DNA from: Winogradskyella vidalii
GTDB lineage: Bacteria > Bacteroidota > Bacteroidia > Flavobacteriales > Flavobacteriaceae
Assembly (NCBI RefSeq): GCF_013403955.1
Contig: NZ_JABFDG010000009.1
Coordinates: forward strand, 1-64,000
DNA length: 64,000 nt
Direction of reading: 5' to 3'
The notes beneath the pieces are model-generated. The model did no database searches and was not told the DNA's origin. It saw nothing but the letters and a program-made list of their open reading frames with translations. The translations under genes and the position numbers were made by a program. Below, one piece after another: positions 8,948 to 16,266 of this stretch (the stretch's first letter is position 1; every line of letters begins with the position of its first letter).

Positions 8948-9844
8948 GTGAAATATTTAGAGACCACACACGAACGCAATTCAGCAAAAATAACAGTACT
9001 TATTTCTTTGATACTGTTATTGCTCTTATTTGTAGTGGGGCCTCAATATATGGACCCTCCTGAAGAATATGGTGTAGCTGTCAACTTCGGAACAACCGAT
9101 GTTGGTAGTGGTAACCAACCCTTAAGTGAACCTAAAAAAGCAATAGAAGAAACTGTTGTTGAAGAGCAGGTTGTTGATGAAGTACAGCCAGAAGAAGCTG
9201 AAGTAACACCAACTGAAGCTGCTGCGACTGCAGAAGAAATCATGACGCAAGATAATGCTGAAACTATTGCTATGAAAAAGCAAAAGGAAGCTGAGGAAAA
9301 AGCTAAAGCTGCTGAAGCTAAAGCCAAGGCAGAGGCGAAAGCTAAAGCTGAAAAAGTAGAGCGCGAAAAACGTGAAGCCGAAGAAAAAAAGCGTCGTGAA
9401 GAAGCAGAAAAAAGAAAGAACCTCGATAATCTTATAGGTGGTGTTAAAAACGCCTCAGGAACTACCGATGGTGGTGAAGGCTCAGATAACCAAGCCGGAA
9501 ATAAAGGCCAGTTAGATGGCGACCCATATGCACCAAGTTATTTTGGTGGCTCTGGACCTGGAAAAGGCGGTGTCGGTTATGGTCTTGGTGGTCGTGGTAA
9601 ACCAAATCGTGAAATTTTTCAACAAAACTGTAATGAATATGGTTTAGTAGTTGTAAAAATCGAGGTTAACAGACAAGGAAAGGTAATTAGTGCAGAGCCA
9701 GGAGTTAAAGGGTCAAATAATACACACCCTTGTTTATTAGACCCTGCTAAAAAAATAGCGCTATCACACAAGTGGCCAGCAGACCCTGAAGCACCAGCAA
9801 CTCAAGTTGGTTTTGTAAGTATAAACTTTGATGTAGGTCAGTAA
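8948..9844 (+). CDS. TonB-like energy transducer (GTG start)
   Basis: 298 residues, starting at GTG. A membrane anchor lies at about residues 15-33, then an acidic PE/VE-rich periplasmic stretch, a long Ala-Lys-Glu helix (residues ~105-155), a glycine-rich linker, and a C-terminal domain with NREIFQQNCNEYGLVVVKI and VNRQGKVISAEPGVKGS, which resembles the TonB C-terminal fold. It should carry proton-motive energy from ExbB/ExbD to outer-membrane TonB-dependent receptors. It follows exbD by 116 nt and folC begins 3 nt after it. Confidence 0.85.
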   Translation: MKYLETTHERNSAKITVLISLILLLLLFVVGPQYMDPPEEYGVAVNFGTTDVGSGNQPLSEPKKAIEETVVEEQVVDEVQPEEAEVTPTEAAATAEEIMTQDNAETIAMKKQKEAEEKAKAAEAKAKAEAKAKAEKVEREKREAEEKKRREEAEKRKNLDNLIGGVKNASGTTDGGEGSDNQAGNKGQLDGDPYAPSYFGGSGPGKGGVGYGLGGRGKPNREIFQQNCNEYGLVVVKIEVNRQGKVISAEPGVKGSNNTHPCLLDPAKKIALSHKWPADPEAPATQVGFVSINFDVGQ

Positions 9845-9847
9845 ACT

Positions 9848-11065
9848 ATGAATTATCAAGATACGGTAAATTGGATGTTTCAACAGCTTCCAATGTATCA
9901 GAATAAAGGCAACTCTGCCTTTAAAAAAGATTTAGCCAATACCTTAACTCTAGCCAAACATTTAAATCATCCTGAGGGAGAGTTTAAAACTATTCACGTT
10001 GCAGGAACAAATGGTAAAGGTTCTACAAGCCACATGTTAGCTTCTGTTTTACAAGAAGCGGGTTACAATGTTGGTTTGTATACGTCTCCACACTTAAAAG
10101 ATTTTAGAGAGCGTATTCGTTACAATGGTGAAGTCATTAGTGAGTCGTTTGTCATCGACTTTATTAACCGTAATAAAACGTTTTTTGAAACCAATCAGTT
10201 GTCTTTTTTTGAAATGACCGTTGGAATGGCATTTGACTATTTCGCAAAAAAAAAGGTTGATATTGCTGTTGTTGAAGTTGGATTAGGAGGGCGTTTAGAT
10301 TCCACCAATATTATTACGCCAGAGTTAGCTGTAATTACTAATATTGGTATAGATCATACCCAATTTCTAGGCGATACGCTCCAAAAAATTGCAACAGAGA
10401 AAGCAGGAATTATAAAACCTAATATTCCTGTGGTTATAGGAGAAACACATCCTGAAACAGAACAGGTGTTTAAGGATAAAGCGGAAGCGACTCAGTCAAA
10501 AATTTATTTTGCTGATCAAATTATAGCTGAGGATTTAGAAAGTGATTTAAAAGGCGCGTATCAAGTTCATAACAAAAAAACAGTTTTACAATCCATAGCG
10601 ATATTAAAAGAACAAGGATTTAAGATTTCTGATAAAGCTATAAGCACAGGTTTTTTAAATGTTGTGCCTAATACAGGTTTATTAGGAAGATGGCAAGTTT
10701 TAGGAAACGAACCAAAAATTGTTTGCGATACAGCGCATAATAAAGAAGGTTTATATTATGTGATGCAACAGTTACAAAGTCAAACTTTCAATACCTTACA
10801 TATGGTCTTTGGCGTTGTAAATGATAAGGATTTGAGTGCTATAATACCTTTACTTCCCCAAGATGCTACTTACTATTTTTGCAAACCAAATGTGCAACGT
10901 GGGTTAGAAGCGGGATTATTACAAGATTATTTCAAAAAAAATAAACTTTTTGGAAATTCTTATAAAAGTGTTTTAGAAGCGCTAACATGCGCAAAATCAA
11001 AGGCTAAAAAAGACGATTTAATTTATGTAGGCGGAAGCACTTTCGTTGTAGCAGAAATAATTTAA
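9848..11065 (+). CDS. folC: Bifunctional folylpolyglutamate/dihydrofolate synthase
   Basis: FolC adds glutamate to dihydropteroate and to folates. The 405-residue protein has the Mur-ligase P-loop AGTNGKGSTSHML near residues 52-64, YTSPHLKDFRERIR, VVEVGLGGRLDSTN, ITNIGIDHTQFLG, EKAGIIKP, and the C-terminal DTAHNKEGL motif. It lies 3 nt behind the TonB gene, so it is probably the last gene of that operon even though its function is unrelated. Confidence 0.93.
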   Translation: MNYQDTVNWMFQQLPMYQNKGNSAFKKDLANTLTLAKHLNHPEGEFKTIHVAGTNGKGSTSHMLASVLQEAGYNVGLYTSPHLKDFRERIRYNGEVISESFVIDFINRNKTFFETNQLSFFEMTVGMAFDYFAKKKVDIAVVEVGLGGRLDSTNIITPELAVITNIGIDHTQFLGDTLQKIATEKAGIIKPNIPVVIGETHPETEQVFKDKAEATQSKIYFADQIIAEDLESDLKGAYQVHNKKTVLQSIAILKEQGFKISDKAISTGFLNVVPNTGLLGRWQVLGNEPKIVCDTAHNKEGLYYVMQQLQSQTFNTLHMVFGVVNDKDLSAIIPLLPQDATYYFCKPNVQRGLEAGLLQDYFKKNKLFGNSYKSVLEALTCAKSKAKKDDLIYVGGSTFVVAEII

Positions 11066-11084
11066 TTTTTTTTCAAAAAATGTT

Positions 11085-11113
11085 TTGAGATATTAAAAAC
11101 TAGAGTATATTTG
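11085..11113 (+). promoter_or_regulatory. Promoter of the tRNA-Val pair
   Basis: A -33 TTG at 11085-11087 and -7 TATATTTG at 11106-11113 are 18 nt apart, a textbook Bacteroidota promoter. It lies 38 nt before the first tRNA. Confidence 0.75.
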
Positions 11114-11151
11114 CATCCCGATAACGAATGATGGTTATCAAAAAATAGTTA

Positions 11152-11226
11152 GGGCGACTAGCTCAGTTGGTTCAGAGCACTTGGTTTACACCCAAGGGGT
11201 CAGGGGTTCGAATCCCTTGTCGCCCA
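11152..11226 (+). tRNA. tRNA-Val (anticodon UAC)
   Basis: The 75-nt cloverleaf has acceptor GGGCGAC/GTCGCCC, D stem GCTC/GAGC, anticodon stem CTTGG/CCAAG around the loop TTTACAC (anticodon TAC), and a T arm with TTCGAAT. CCA is not encoded. A terminator follows. Confidence 0.95.
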
Positions 11227-11233
11227 CAGAAAA

Positions 11234-11268
11234 GAATCCCGATTTACTTTTGTAAATCGGGATTTTTG
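11234..11268 (+). terminator. Terminator-like hairpin after the first tRNA-Val
   Basis: A perfect 13-bp stem (11235-11247 with 11252-11264) is followed by TTT. It lies between the two tRNA genes, so it may end part of the transcription or act as a processing structure. Confidence 0.7.
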
Positions 11269-11314
11269 CTTCAAATAGCTTAAAGGTTTTATATTGATAA
11301 AGCTTAGTTTTTAA

Positions 11315-11389
11315 GGGGCATTAACTCAGTTGGTTCAGAGTGTCACGTCGACAACGTGGAAGTCACTGGTTCGAATCCAGTATGCCCCA
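11315..11389 (+). tRNA. tRNA-Val (anticodon GAC), with C at position 33
   Basis: The 75-nt cloverleaf has acceptor GGGGCAT/ATGCCCC, D stem ACTC/GAGT, anticodon stem TCACG/CGTGG (one T-G pair), and T stem ACTGG/CCAGT with TTCGAAT. The anticodon loop reads TCGACAA, which gives anticodon GAC (valine) but places C and not the near-universal U at position 33. All stems are intact, so it does not look like a pseudogene. Confidence 0.85.
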
Positions 11390-11400
11390 CATTAATTATA

Positions 11401-11428
11401 AAGTCTACATTTATGTAGGCTTTTTTTT
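11401..11428 (+). terminator. Terminator after the second tRNA-Val
   Basis: AAGTCTACAT pairs with ATGTAGGCTT (one G-T pair) and is followed by eight T. Confidence 0.75.
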
Positions 11429-11538
11429 GTTTGTAGCTATGTTGTTGCGCAAACGAGCAAATAATTGTTCGAAATCAACTAAGGGCTTCGAGATGATTAT
11501 GATAAATTTAATTTCATAATTTAAAAAATCAAGAAACA

Positions 11539-11937
11539 ATGAAAGTACAAGCATATTTATCATTTCAAGGAAATTGTCAAGAAGCCTTAAATTTTTACAG
11601 TGAATTATTTGATGCAAAAATTATAAACAGGCATACTTATGAGGACAGAGCCATAGATGTTCCTTCTTCTTATAGAGGTAAATTACAGCATGCTGAATTA
11701 AAAGGAAAACACGTTCACTTTATGGCTTATGATGTTTCACCAGATACACCACTCAATAGTGGTAGTCAAATTCACATGAGTATTGATGCTACGAGTGAAA
11801 AGGAAGGAAAAATACTATTTGAAAGCTTATCCGCAGGTGGTAAGTTACATCATGATTTTAGAGAAAGAGAATGGGGCTATTACGGCCGTTGTACGGATCA
11901 ATACGGTATTGGTTGGATGGTTAACTACAGTGGTTAA
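11539..11937 (+). CDS. VOC-superfamily protein (PhnB/glyoxalase-like)
   Basis: 132 residues, the usual size of the small VOC proteins. The N-terminus (KVQAYLSFQGNCQEALNFYSELF) and the closing DQYGIGWMVNY are typical of the PhnB-like group within the glyoxalase/bleomycin-resistance fold. Members bind metals or small ligands as dimers, and the substrate is usually unknown. It stands alone between the tRNA pair and a PAP2 phosphatase on the opposite strand, with a terminator hairpin just behind it. Confidence 0.85.
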   Translation: MKVQAYLSFQGNCQEALNFYSELFDAKIINRHTYEDRAIDVPSSYRGKLQHAELKGKHVHFMAYDVSPDTPLNSGSQIHMSIDATSEKEGKILFESLSAGGKLHHDFREREWGYYGRCTDQYGIGWMVNYSG

Positions 11938-11965
11938 TATTTATCCCCTCTTATTAATTACTTTA

Positions 11966-11998
11966 AAGACCTTCTAATGTTTTTAGAAGGTCTTCTTA
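11966..11998. terminator. Hairpin between convergent VOC and PAP2 genes
   Basis: A 12-bp perfect stem (11966-11977 with 11983-11994) with a 5-nt loop lies between two convergent genes. The T run is short on both sides, so strength is uncertain. Confidence 0.55.
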
Positions 11999-12000
11999 TG

Positions 12001-12729
12001 TTATACTTCTTGATCTGTTCTAAAAGCTTTGATAAGGTTGAATATAAGGGCGCATAATACTACCCAAATAAATCCAGCTATAAAACCTCCAATAATGTCA
12101 GAAGGGAAATGAACACCCAAGTAGACTCTGCTAATGCCTATGCTAATAATTAATGAAGTGAGTAAGACTATTATAAGTGTTTTTAATAGCAAATTAATCT
12201 TAAATCGATAAAACAGGTAAATTAAAAAACCGTAAAAAGCCATTGCTGTCATAGCATGACCACTAGGGTAACTTAAAGTTTCGACGGTTACCAAATGTTC
12301 TAACTCTGGTCGTGGTCGATTAATTATTTTCTTTAAAATTACATTAGAGCTTAAAGCTAATGCCATGACTATAGTTAGTTGAATAACATAGTTCCAACTT
12401 TTAAAAATAATTTGAAAAGCTATAATACATAAAACAAAAATGGTTAAATAGCCATATATGTCTCCGACGTCAGTAATAAACACGAAGTATTCGGTAAGTT
12501 TTGGTGTTCTGTATTGGTGTACAAATACGGTTATATCACTATCTAATTGTTTAAGCTTTTCTGTTTTTAGGTTTTCGGTTAATTCTACAAATAAATTAAC
12601 AGCGCCTATTACGCTTAGTATAGCAATTGTGGTGACAATTATATAAGCTAGTTTATTGTTCTGCTTTTTAAATAATGCAGATAATAATTGTTTGCACTTT
12701 TGTATTAGATATTTAATTTCATTTTGCAT
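12001..12729 (-). CDS. PAP2-family membrane phosphatase
   Basis: 242 residues with about six membrane segments. The three PAP2 motifs are present in order: KKIINRPRPE, SYPSGHAMTAMAF and SRVYLGVHFPSDIIGG, which hold the catalytic His and the phosphate-binding Arg and Ser. Such enzymes dephosphorylate undecaprenyl diphosphate or phosphatidyl phosphates at the outer face of the inner membrane. The C-terminus is charged. It lies downstream of murF on the same strand, which suits an undecaprenyl-phosphate recycling role, though that link is inferred. The gene has its own possible promoter. Confidence 0.88.
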   Translation of the reverse strand: MQNEIKYLIQKCKQLLSALFKKQNNKLAYIIVTTIAILSVIGAVNLFVELTENLKTEKLKQLDSDITVFVHQYRTPKLTEYFVFITDVGDIYGYLTIFVLCIIAFQIIFKSWNYVIQLTIVMALALSSNVILKKIINRPRPELEHLVTVETLSYPSGHAMTAMAFYGFLIYLFYRFKINLLLKTLIIVLLTSLIISIGISRVYLGVHFPSDIIGGFIAGFIWVVLCALIFNLIKAFRTDQEV

Positions 12730-12805
12730 AAGTCAGCAAAAAGGGTTTAATCGATTAAAGGTATTAAAAGTAAAGTGTATTTATTACAGAATAGAATATT
12801 CTGGT

Positions 12806-12813
12806 CAAATATA
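12806..12813 (-). promoter_or_regulatory. Possible promoter -7 box for the PAP2 gene
   Basis: The minus strand reads TATATTTG (exact TAnnTTTG), about 77 nt before the start codon. A small perfect hairpin (12787-12793 with 12797-12803, 7-bp arms) lies right at the expected transcript 5' end. No -33 TTG was seen. Confidence 0.45.
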
Positions 12814-12835
12814 TTAATACTATAAGGTATATCAG

Positions 12836-14116
12836 TTATAGGTATTCTAAAATACGTTCTAATGCCATACCACGTGATCCTTTAATAAGCACAGTGGCAT
12901 TATTTAACTCTAAGGTTTTTAAAGTTGGTATTAAATCTTCAAATTTTTGAAACTTAAGACAGCTACAGTGGTCTGTAGTTTGGTGAAAATTTTCGCCAAT
13001 TAAATAAACACTCCCAGTAAAATTAGTCGTTATATAATCTACAATATTTTGATGTTCTTCTTTGGCTTCTAATCCTAATTCAAACATGTCACCTAAAAAT
13101 AGGTGTTTGTGCGTGGTATTTAATTGTATAATGTTGTTAAGCGCAGCAAGCATACTTGTGGGATTGGCATTGTAGGCATCTAATATAATTTCGGAAGTCC
13201 CTTTTTTTATGATTTCTGAACGGTTATTATTAGGTTGATATGCTTCAATTCCTTCTTTTATATTTAAAGCACTAACCTTAAAAAATGCACCTATAGCTAC
13301 TGAAGCTGCTAGGTTTCCATAGTTGTAATTGCCTATAAGTTGACTTTCAATTTCTAAATTACCATACGATAGTGTTACATATGGGTTTGCATTTTTAAAG
13401 GTAATCGTGTAATCGTTATCTCTATGAGAACCAAAAGTGATGGTGTTGGTATAGTGATTTATTTGTTTAACCTGTTTGCTATCATCAGTATTTATGAGGG
13501 CTTTTTTGTTATGATGAATTAGATAATTATAGAGTTCAGATTTAGCTTTAATAACGCCTTCAATACTTCCAAAACCTTCTAAATGTGCTTTTCCAAAATT
13601 GGTTATTAAGCCATAATCGGGTTGTGCGATGTGGCATAAAAATTCAATTTCTTTTTGGTGGTTTGCACCCATTTCCACAATTCCAAAATCTAAAGCCTCA
13701 GTAAAACTTAATAGGGTTAATGGGACACCTATATGATTGTTTAGGTTTCCAATTGTAGCTTTGACATTGTAGGTGGTTTCTAAAACAGCTTTAATGAGTT
13801 CTTTTGTTGTGGTTTTGCCATTACTTCCAGTTAGGGAAATGATTGGTACATTTATAGCGATTCTATGAAATTTAGCTAATTCTTGCAATGTACTCAATAC
13901 ATCTTTAACAAGGATACAGTTGTCGTTTATTACGGCATCAGCATTATCTACCACACAGTATTTTGCGCCATCATTAAATGCTTTTTGAACAAATTTGTTA
14001 CCATCAAAATTTTCGCCTTTAAGTGCAAAAAACATACAATCTTTTGGTAGTTTCCTTGTGTCTGTAGCAGCAGCGGAACAGGCTTTAAATTTTAGATGGA
14101 TGTTTTCTATTTTCAT
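12836..14116 (-). CDS. murF: UDP-N-acetylmuramoyl-tripeptide--D-alanyl-D-alanine ligase
   Basis: MurF adds D-Ala-D-Ala to the UDP-MurNAc-tripeptide, the last cytoplasmic step of peptidoglycan precursor synthesis. At 426 residues it has the expected length. It shows the Mur P-loop SLTGSNGKTTTKELI near residues 94-108, GNLNNHIGVPLTLL, EMGANHQKEI, ITNFGKAHLEGFG, and DAYNANPTSM in the C-terminal domain. The N-terminal domain includes TDTRKLPKDCMFFALKG, which binds the UDP-sugar end. It is transcribed away from gldJ. Confidence 0.95.
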   Translation of the reverse strand: MKIENIHLKFKACSAAATDTRKLPKDCMFFALKGENFDGNKFVQKAFNDGAKYCVVDNADAVINDNCILVKDVLSTLQELAKFHRIAINVPIISLTGSNGKTTTKELIKAVLETTYNVKATIGNLNNHIGVPLTLLSFTEALDFGIVEMGANHQKEIEFLCHIAQPDYGLITNFGKAHLEGFGSIEGVIKAKSELYNYLIHHNKKALINTDDSKQVKQINHYTNTITFGSHRDNDYTITFKNANPYVTLSYGNLEIESQLIGNYNYGNLAASVAIGAFFKVSALNIKEGIEAYQPNNNRSEIIKKGTSEIILDAYNANPTSMLAALNNIIQLNTTHKHLFLGDMFELGLEAKEEHQNIVDYITTNFTGSVYLIGENFHQTTDHCSCLKFQKFEDLIPTLKTLELNNATVLIKGSRGMALERILEYL

Positions 14117-14203
14117 ATGTTGTAACTGATACTTTAATTTTTGAACTAATTTAAAAACGAGTGTTACTAATGATGTTTTTGGTAGGTGTGTTTTGTAAGT
14201 TTA

Positions 14204-14242
14204 AAAATAAAAAAAGTCCTGATATAATTATCAGGACTTTTC
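14204..14242 (-). terminator. Terminator of gldJ
   Basis: A perfect 12-bp stem (14213-14224 with 14229-14240) is followed on the minus strand by a long T-rich tract. It lies just downstream of the gldJ stop codon. Confidence 0.8.
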
Positions 14243-14262
14243 AATATATTATTTAACGCTTT

Positions 14263-15942
14263 TTAGTTACGTCTTTTTCCGCCTTGTTGGCTTTTAGAAC
14301 CTACTCTTGATACTGCACATCTAAAGCCGATATAATCAGTAGCCATATCTTGTGGGAAGTAACGACGTTGCGCTGGGTCAATCCAGTATGCTCTGTCTCT
14401 CCAAGAACCACCTTTGTAAACTCTTGCATCATCATTTATTAAAGATGTTCTACTGTCTGATTGGTCATATTGTCTAATTAATTTTCCTTCAGAAGAATCT
14501 ACTTCAACACTATGCTTAGGTGAGTTGTACATTTTACTAGTTGTATTGTCTGCACCTTCAGATTCATCAAAACTTTCTCTGTAATAACGTGAAGAACGTT
14601 TGTCACCATCTCTAAAGTTTCTGTTGTCACTTTGACTAAAGTTAGTTCTTAAGTAAGTTTCTTCTTCGTCAACAGGTATTCTAGCAATTTCACCAGGTAA
14701 GTCTCTAGCTATAATTTTTCCGTTTGCAAGTGTATCGTAAACAATCTCATCAACTGTTACTATCTTCACTGAACCATCTTCATTAATAGCGTTTTTAGTA
14801 TAAACATTACCTCTAAAGTAGTTAAAGTCGTTGAACTCGTCATCTACAATAGGTCTGTAAACATCAGCTACCCATTCAGCAACGTTACCAGCCATATCAT
14901 ATAAACCGTAATCATTAGGTTGGTATGTTTTTACTTCAGCAGTAATATCAGCACCGTCATCAGACCAGCCTGCAATTCCACCGTAATCACCTTTACCTTG
15001 TTTAAAGTTAGCTAATTGATCACCACGATTTACACGTTTTCCTGATCTAGTATACTGACCATCCCATGGATATTTTTTACGTCCTCTGTAAACATTATAT
15101 TGACGTAATTCACTCATACCTAAAGCTGCATATTCCCATTCAGCTTCTGTAGGAAGTCTGTATTTTACAGGTATTAATCCAGATTCTCTATCAGCATAAA
15201 CATTGATAGGATTTCCATCTGCGTCTTCTTGAGGTCTACGTTGACCACCTTCTAGTACGTCTGAATTACCTCCATATGTTTGTGATGGTGCATTAATATA
15301 AGTGTCTGTACTAAACGTGCTTTCAGCGCTTACATCAGTGTATTGAGCATCTCTTTTAATGTAGCCAGCTTCTTGTAATGATAATTCAGCAACACGGTCA
15401 GTTCTCCAATTAGCATATTCTACAGCCTGAATCCAACTAACACCTACAACAGGGTAATTAGCATAACCTGGGTGACGTAAATAGTTTTCGGTCATCATTT
15501 CATTATAACCTAAACGATTTCTCCATACTAATGTATCAGGAAGTGCGCCTTTATAAATTAAAGCATAATTAGGATCGTCTGGAGGGTAAACGCTTTTTAA
15601 ATAATCTAAATAGAATAAATAATTGACGTTGGTAACTTCAGTTTCATCCATATAGAATGACTGTATGTGCTGTTGATTAGGCGTGTTATTCCAATCGTGC
15701 ATTGGGTCATCCTGTACTTTACCCATGGTAAAAGTTCCACCTTCAACAAAAGCAGTACCTGGAGGAGTTTCTTGTTCTTTGAATTGCGTGTTGTACTGAA
15801 AACCACCTTGTCTATCGTTGATTTTCCAGCCAGTGGCACTATCTACATTGCCAGAATTAGATGAACGATTACAGCTCACAATTGTGGCGCAAAGCGTTAA
15901 TACTAATAAAATTTTTAGGTTTGAGACATTTTTCATATCCAT
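14263..15942 (-). CDS. gldJ: Gliding motility / T9SS lipoprotein GldJ
   Basis: 559 residues. A lipoprotein signal peptide (LVLTLCATIVSC, Cys near residue 26) anchors it to a membrane. The body is a formylglycine-generating-enzyme (SUMF1)-like domain: FVEGGTFTMGKVQDD at the start, YRLPTEAEWEYAALG in the middle, NDYGLYDMAGNVAEWV, and the closing GGSWRDRAYWIDPAQRR plus YIGFRCA. In Flavobacterium, GldJ is needed for gliding and for stability of the T9SS motor components. ATGs at 15942 and 15936 are both possible; the second gives a cleaner MKN start. It is divergent from porU, a known flavobacterial arrangement. Confidence 0.93.
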   Translation of the reverse strand: MDMKNVSNLKILLVLTLCATIVSCNRSSNSGNVDSATGWKINDRQGGFQYNTQFKEQETPPGTAFVEGGTFTMGKVQDDPMHDWNNTPNQQHIQSFYMDETEVTNVNYLFYLDYLKSVYPPDDPNYALIYKGALPDTLVWRNRLGYNEMMTENYLRHPGYANYPVVGVSWIQAVEYANWRTDRVAELSLQEAGYIKRDAQYTDVSAESTFSTDTYINAPSQTYGGNSDVLEGGQRRPQEDADGNPINVYADRESGLIPVKYRLPTEAEWEYAALGMSELRQYNVYRGRKKYPWDGQYTRSGKRVNRGDQLANFKQGKGDYGGIAGWSDDGADITAEVKTYQPNDYGLYDMAGNVAEWVADVYRPIVDDEFNDFNYFRGNVYTKNAINEDGSVKIVTVDEIVYDTLANGKIIARDLPGEIARIPVDEEETYLRTNFSQSDNRNFRDGDKRSSRYYRESFDESEGADNTTSKMYNSPKHSVEVDSSEGKLIRQYDQSDSRTSLINDDARVYKGGSWRDRAYWIDPAQRRYFPQDMATDYIGFRCAVSRVGSKSQQGGKRRN

Positions 15943-15974
15943 ACGTTTAAGTAAGCTCGTTTAATTTTAGAGTC

Positions 15975-16004
15975 GCAATATAACAATTAAAGGTAAACTG
16001 ACAA
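15975..16004 (-). promoter_or_regulatory. Promoter of gldJ
   Basis: On the minus strand a TTG (16004-16002) is followed after 19 nt by TATATTGC (15982-15975), which matches the -33/-7 layout but has an imperfect -7 box. It lies 33 nt before the gldJ start. Confidence 0.5.
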
Positions 16005-16132
16005 CTTTTTTTTGCGTCTAAATGCAAAAATGTATGCATTTCATCCTTTTTTTTGAACATAATAACGGACTTTTATCTATTTGTCGATGTATTTTGCTCC
16101 TTAATAACGGATGTAGAAATGAATTATTGTTG

Positions 16133-16140
16133 TATTTTTG
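16133..16140 (+). promoter_or_regulatory. Candidate porU promoter -7 box
   Basis: TATTTTTG matches TAnnTTTG exactly, about 127 nt before the porU start. No -33 TTG was found at the right spacing, so the leader length is tentative. Confidence 0.4.
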
Positions 16141-16266
16141 AAATTAAAATAATGTGTCTATAATATTGGGCTTTAATAGCCGTTATTCTACTGTGAAATT
16201 GGCATGTCCTTATAGTATTTGGTTCGTGATGAACATTATTAGGAAGCAAAAAACGAAAATGAGTAA

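Larger units (their letters stand above)
15943..16266. other. 324-bp divergent regulatory gap between gldJ and porU
   Basis: No gene was seen. It holds a gldJ promoter on the minus strand (TTG at 16002-16004, 19-nt gap, TATATTGC at 15975-15982) and a candidate porU -7 box TATTTTTG at 16133-16140. It also has a 7-bp inverted repeat (16020-16026 with 16035-16041) and three copies of AATAACGG, at 16061-16068 and 16103-16110 direct and 16180-16187 inverted. The repeats could be regulator sites for the two T9SS genes. Confidence 0.5.
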
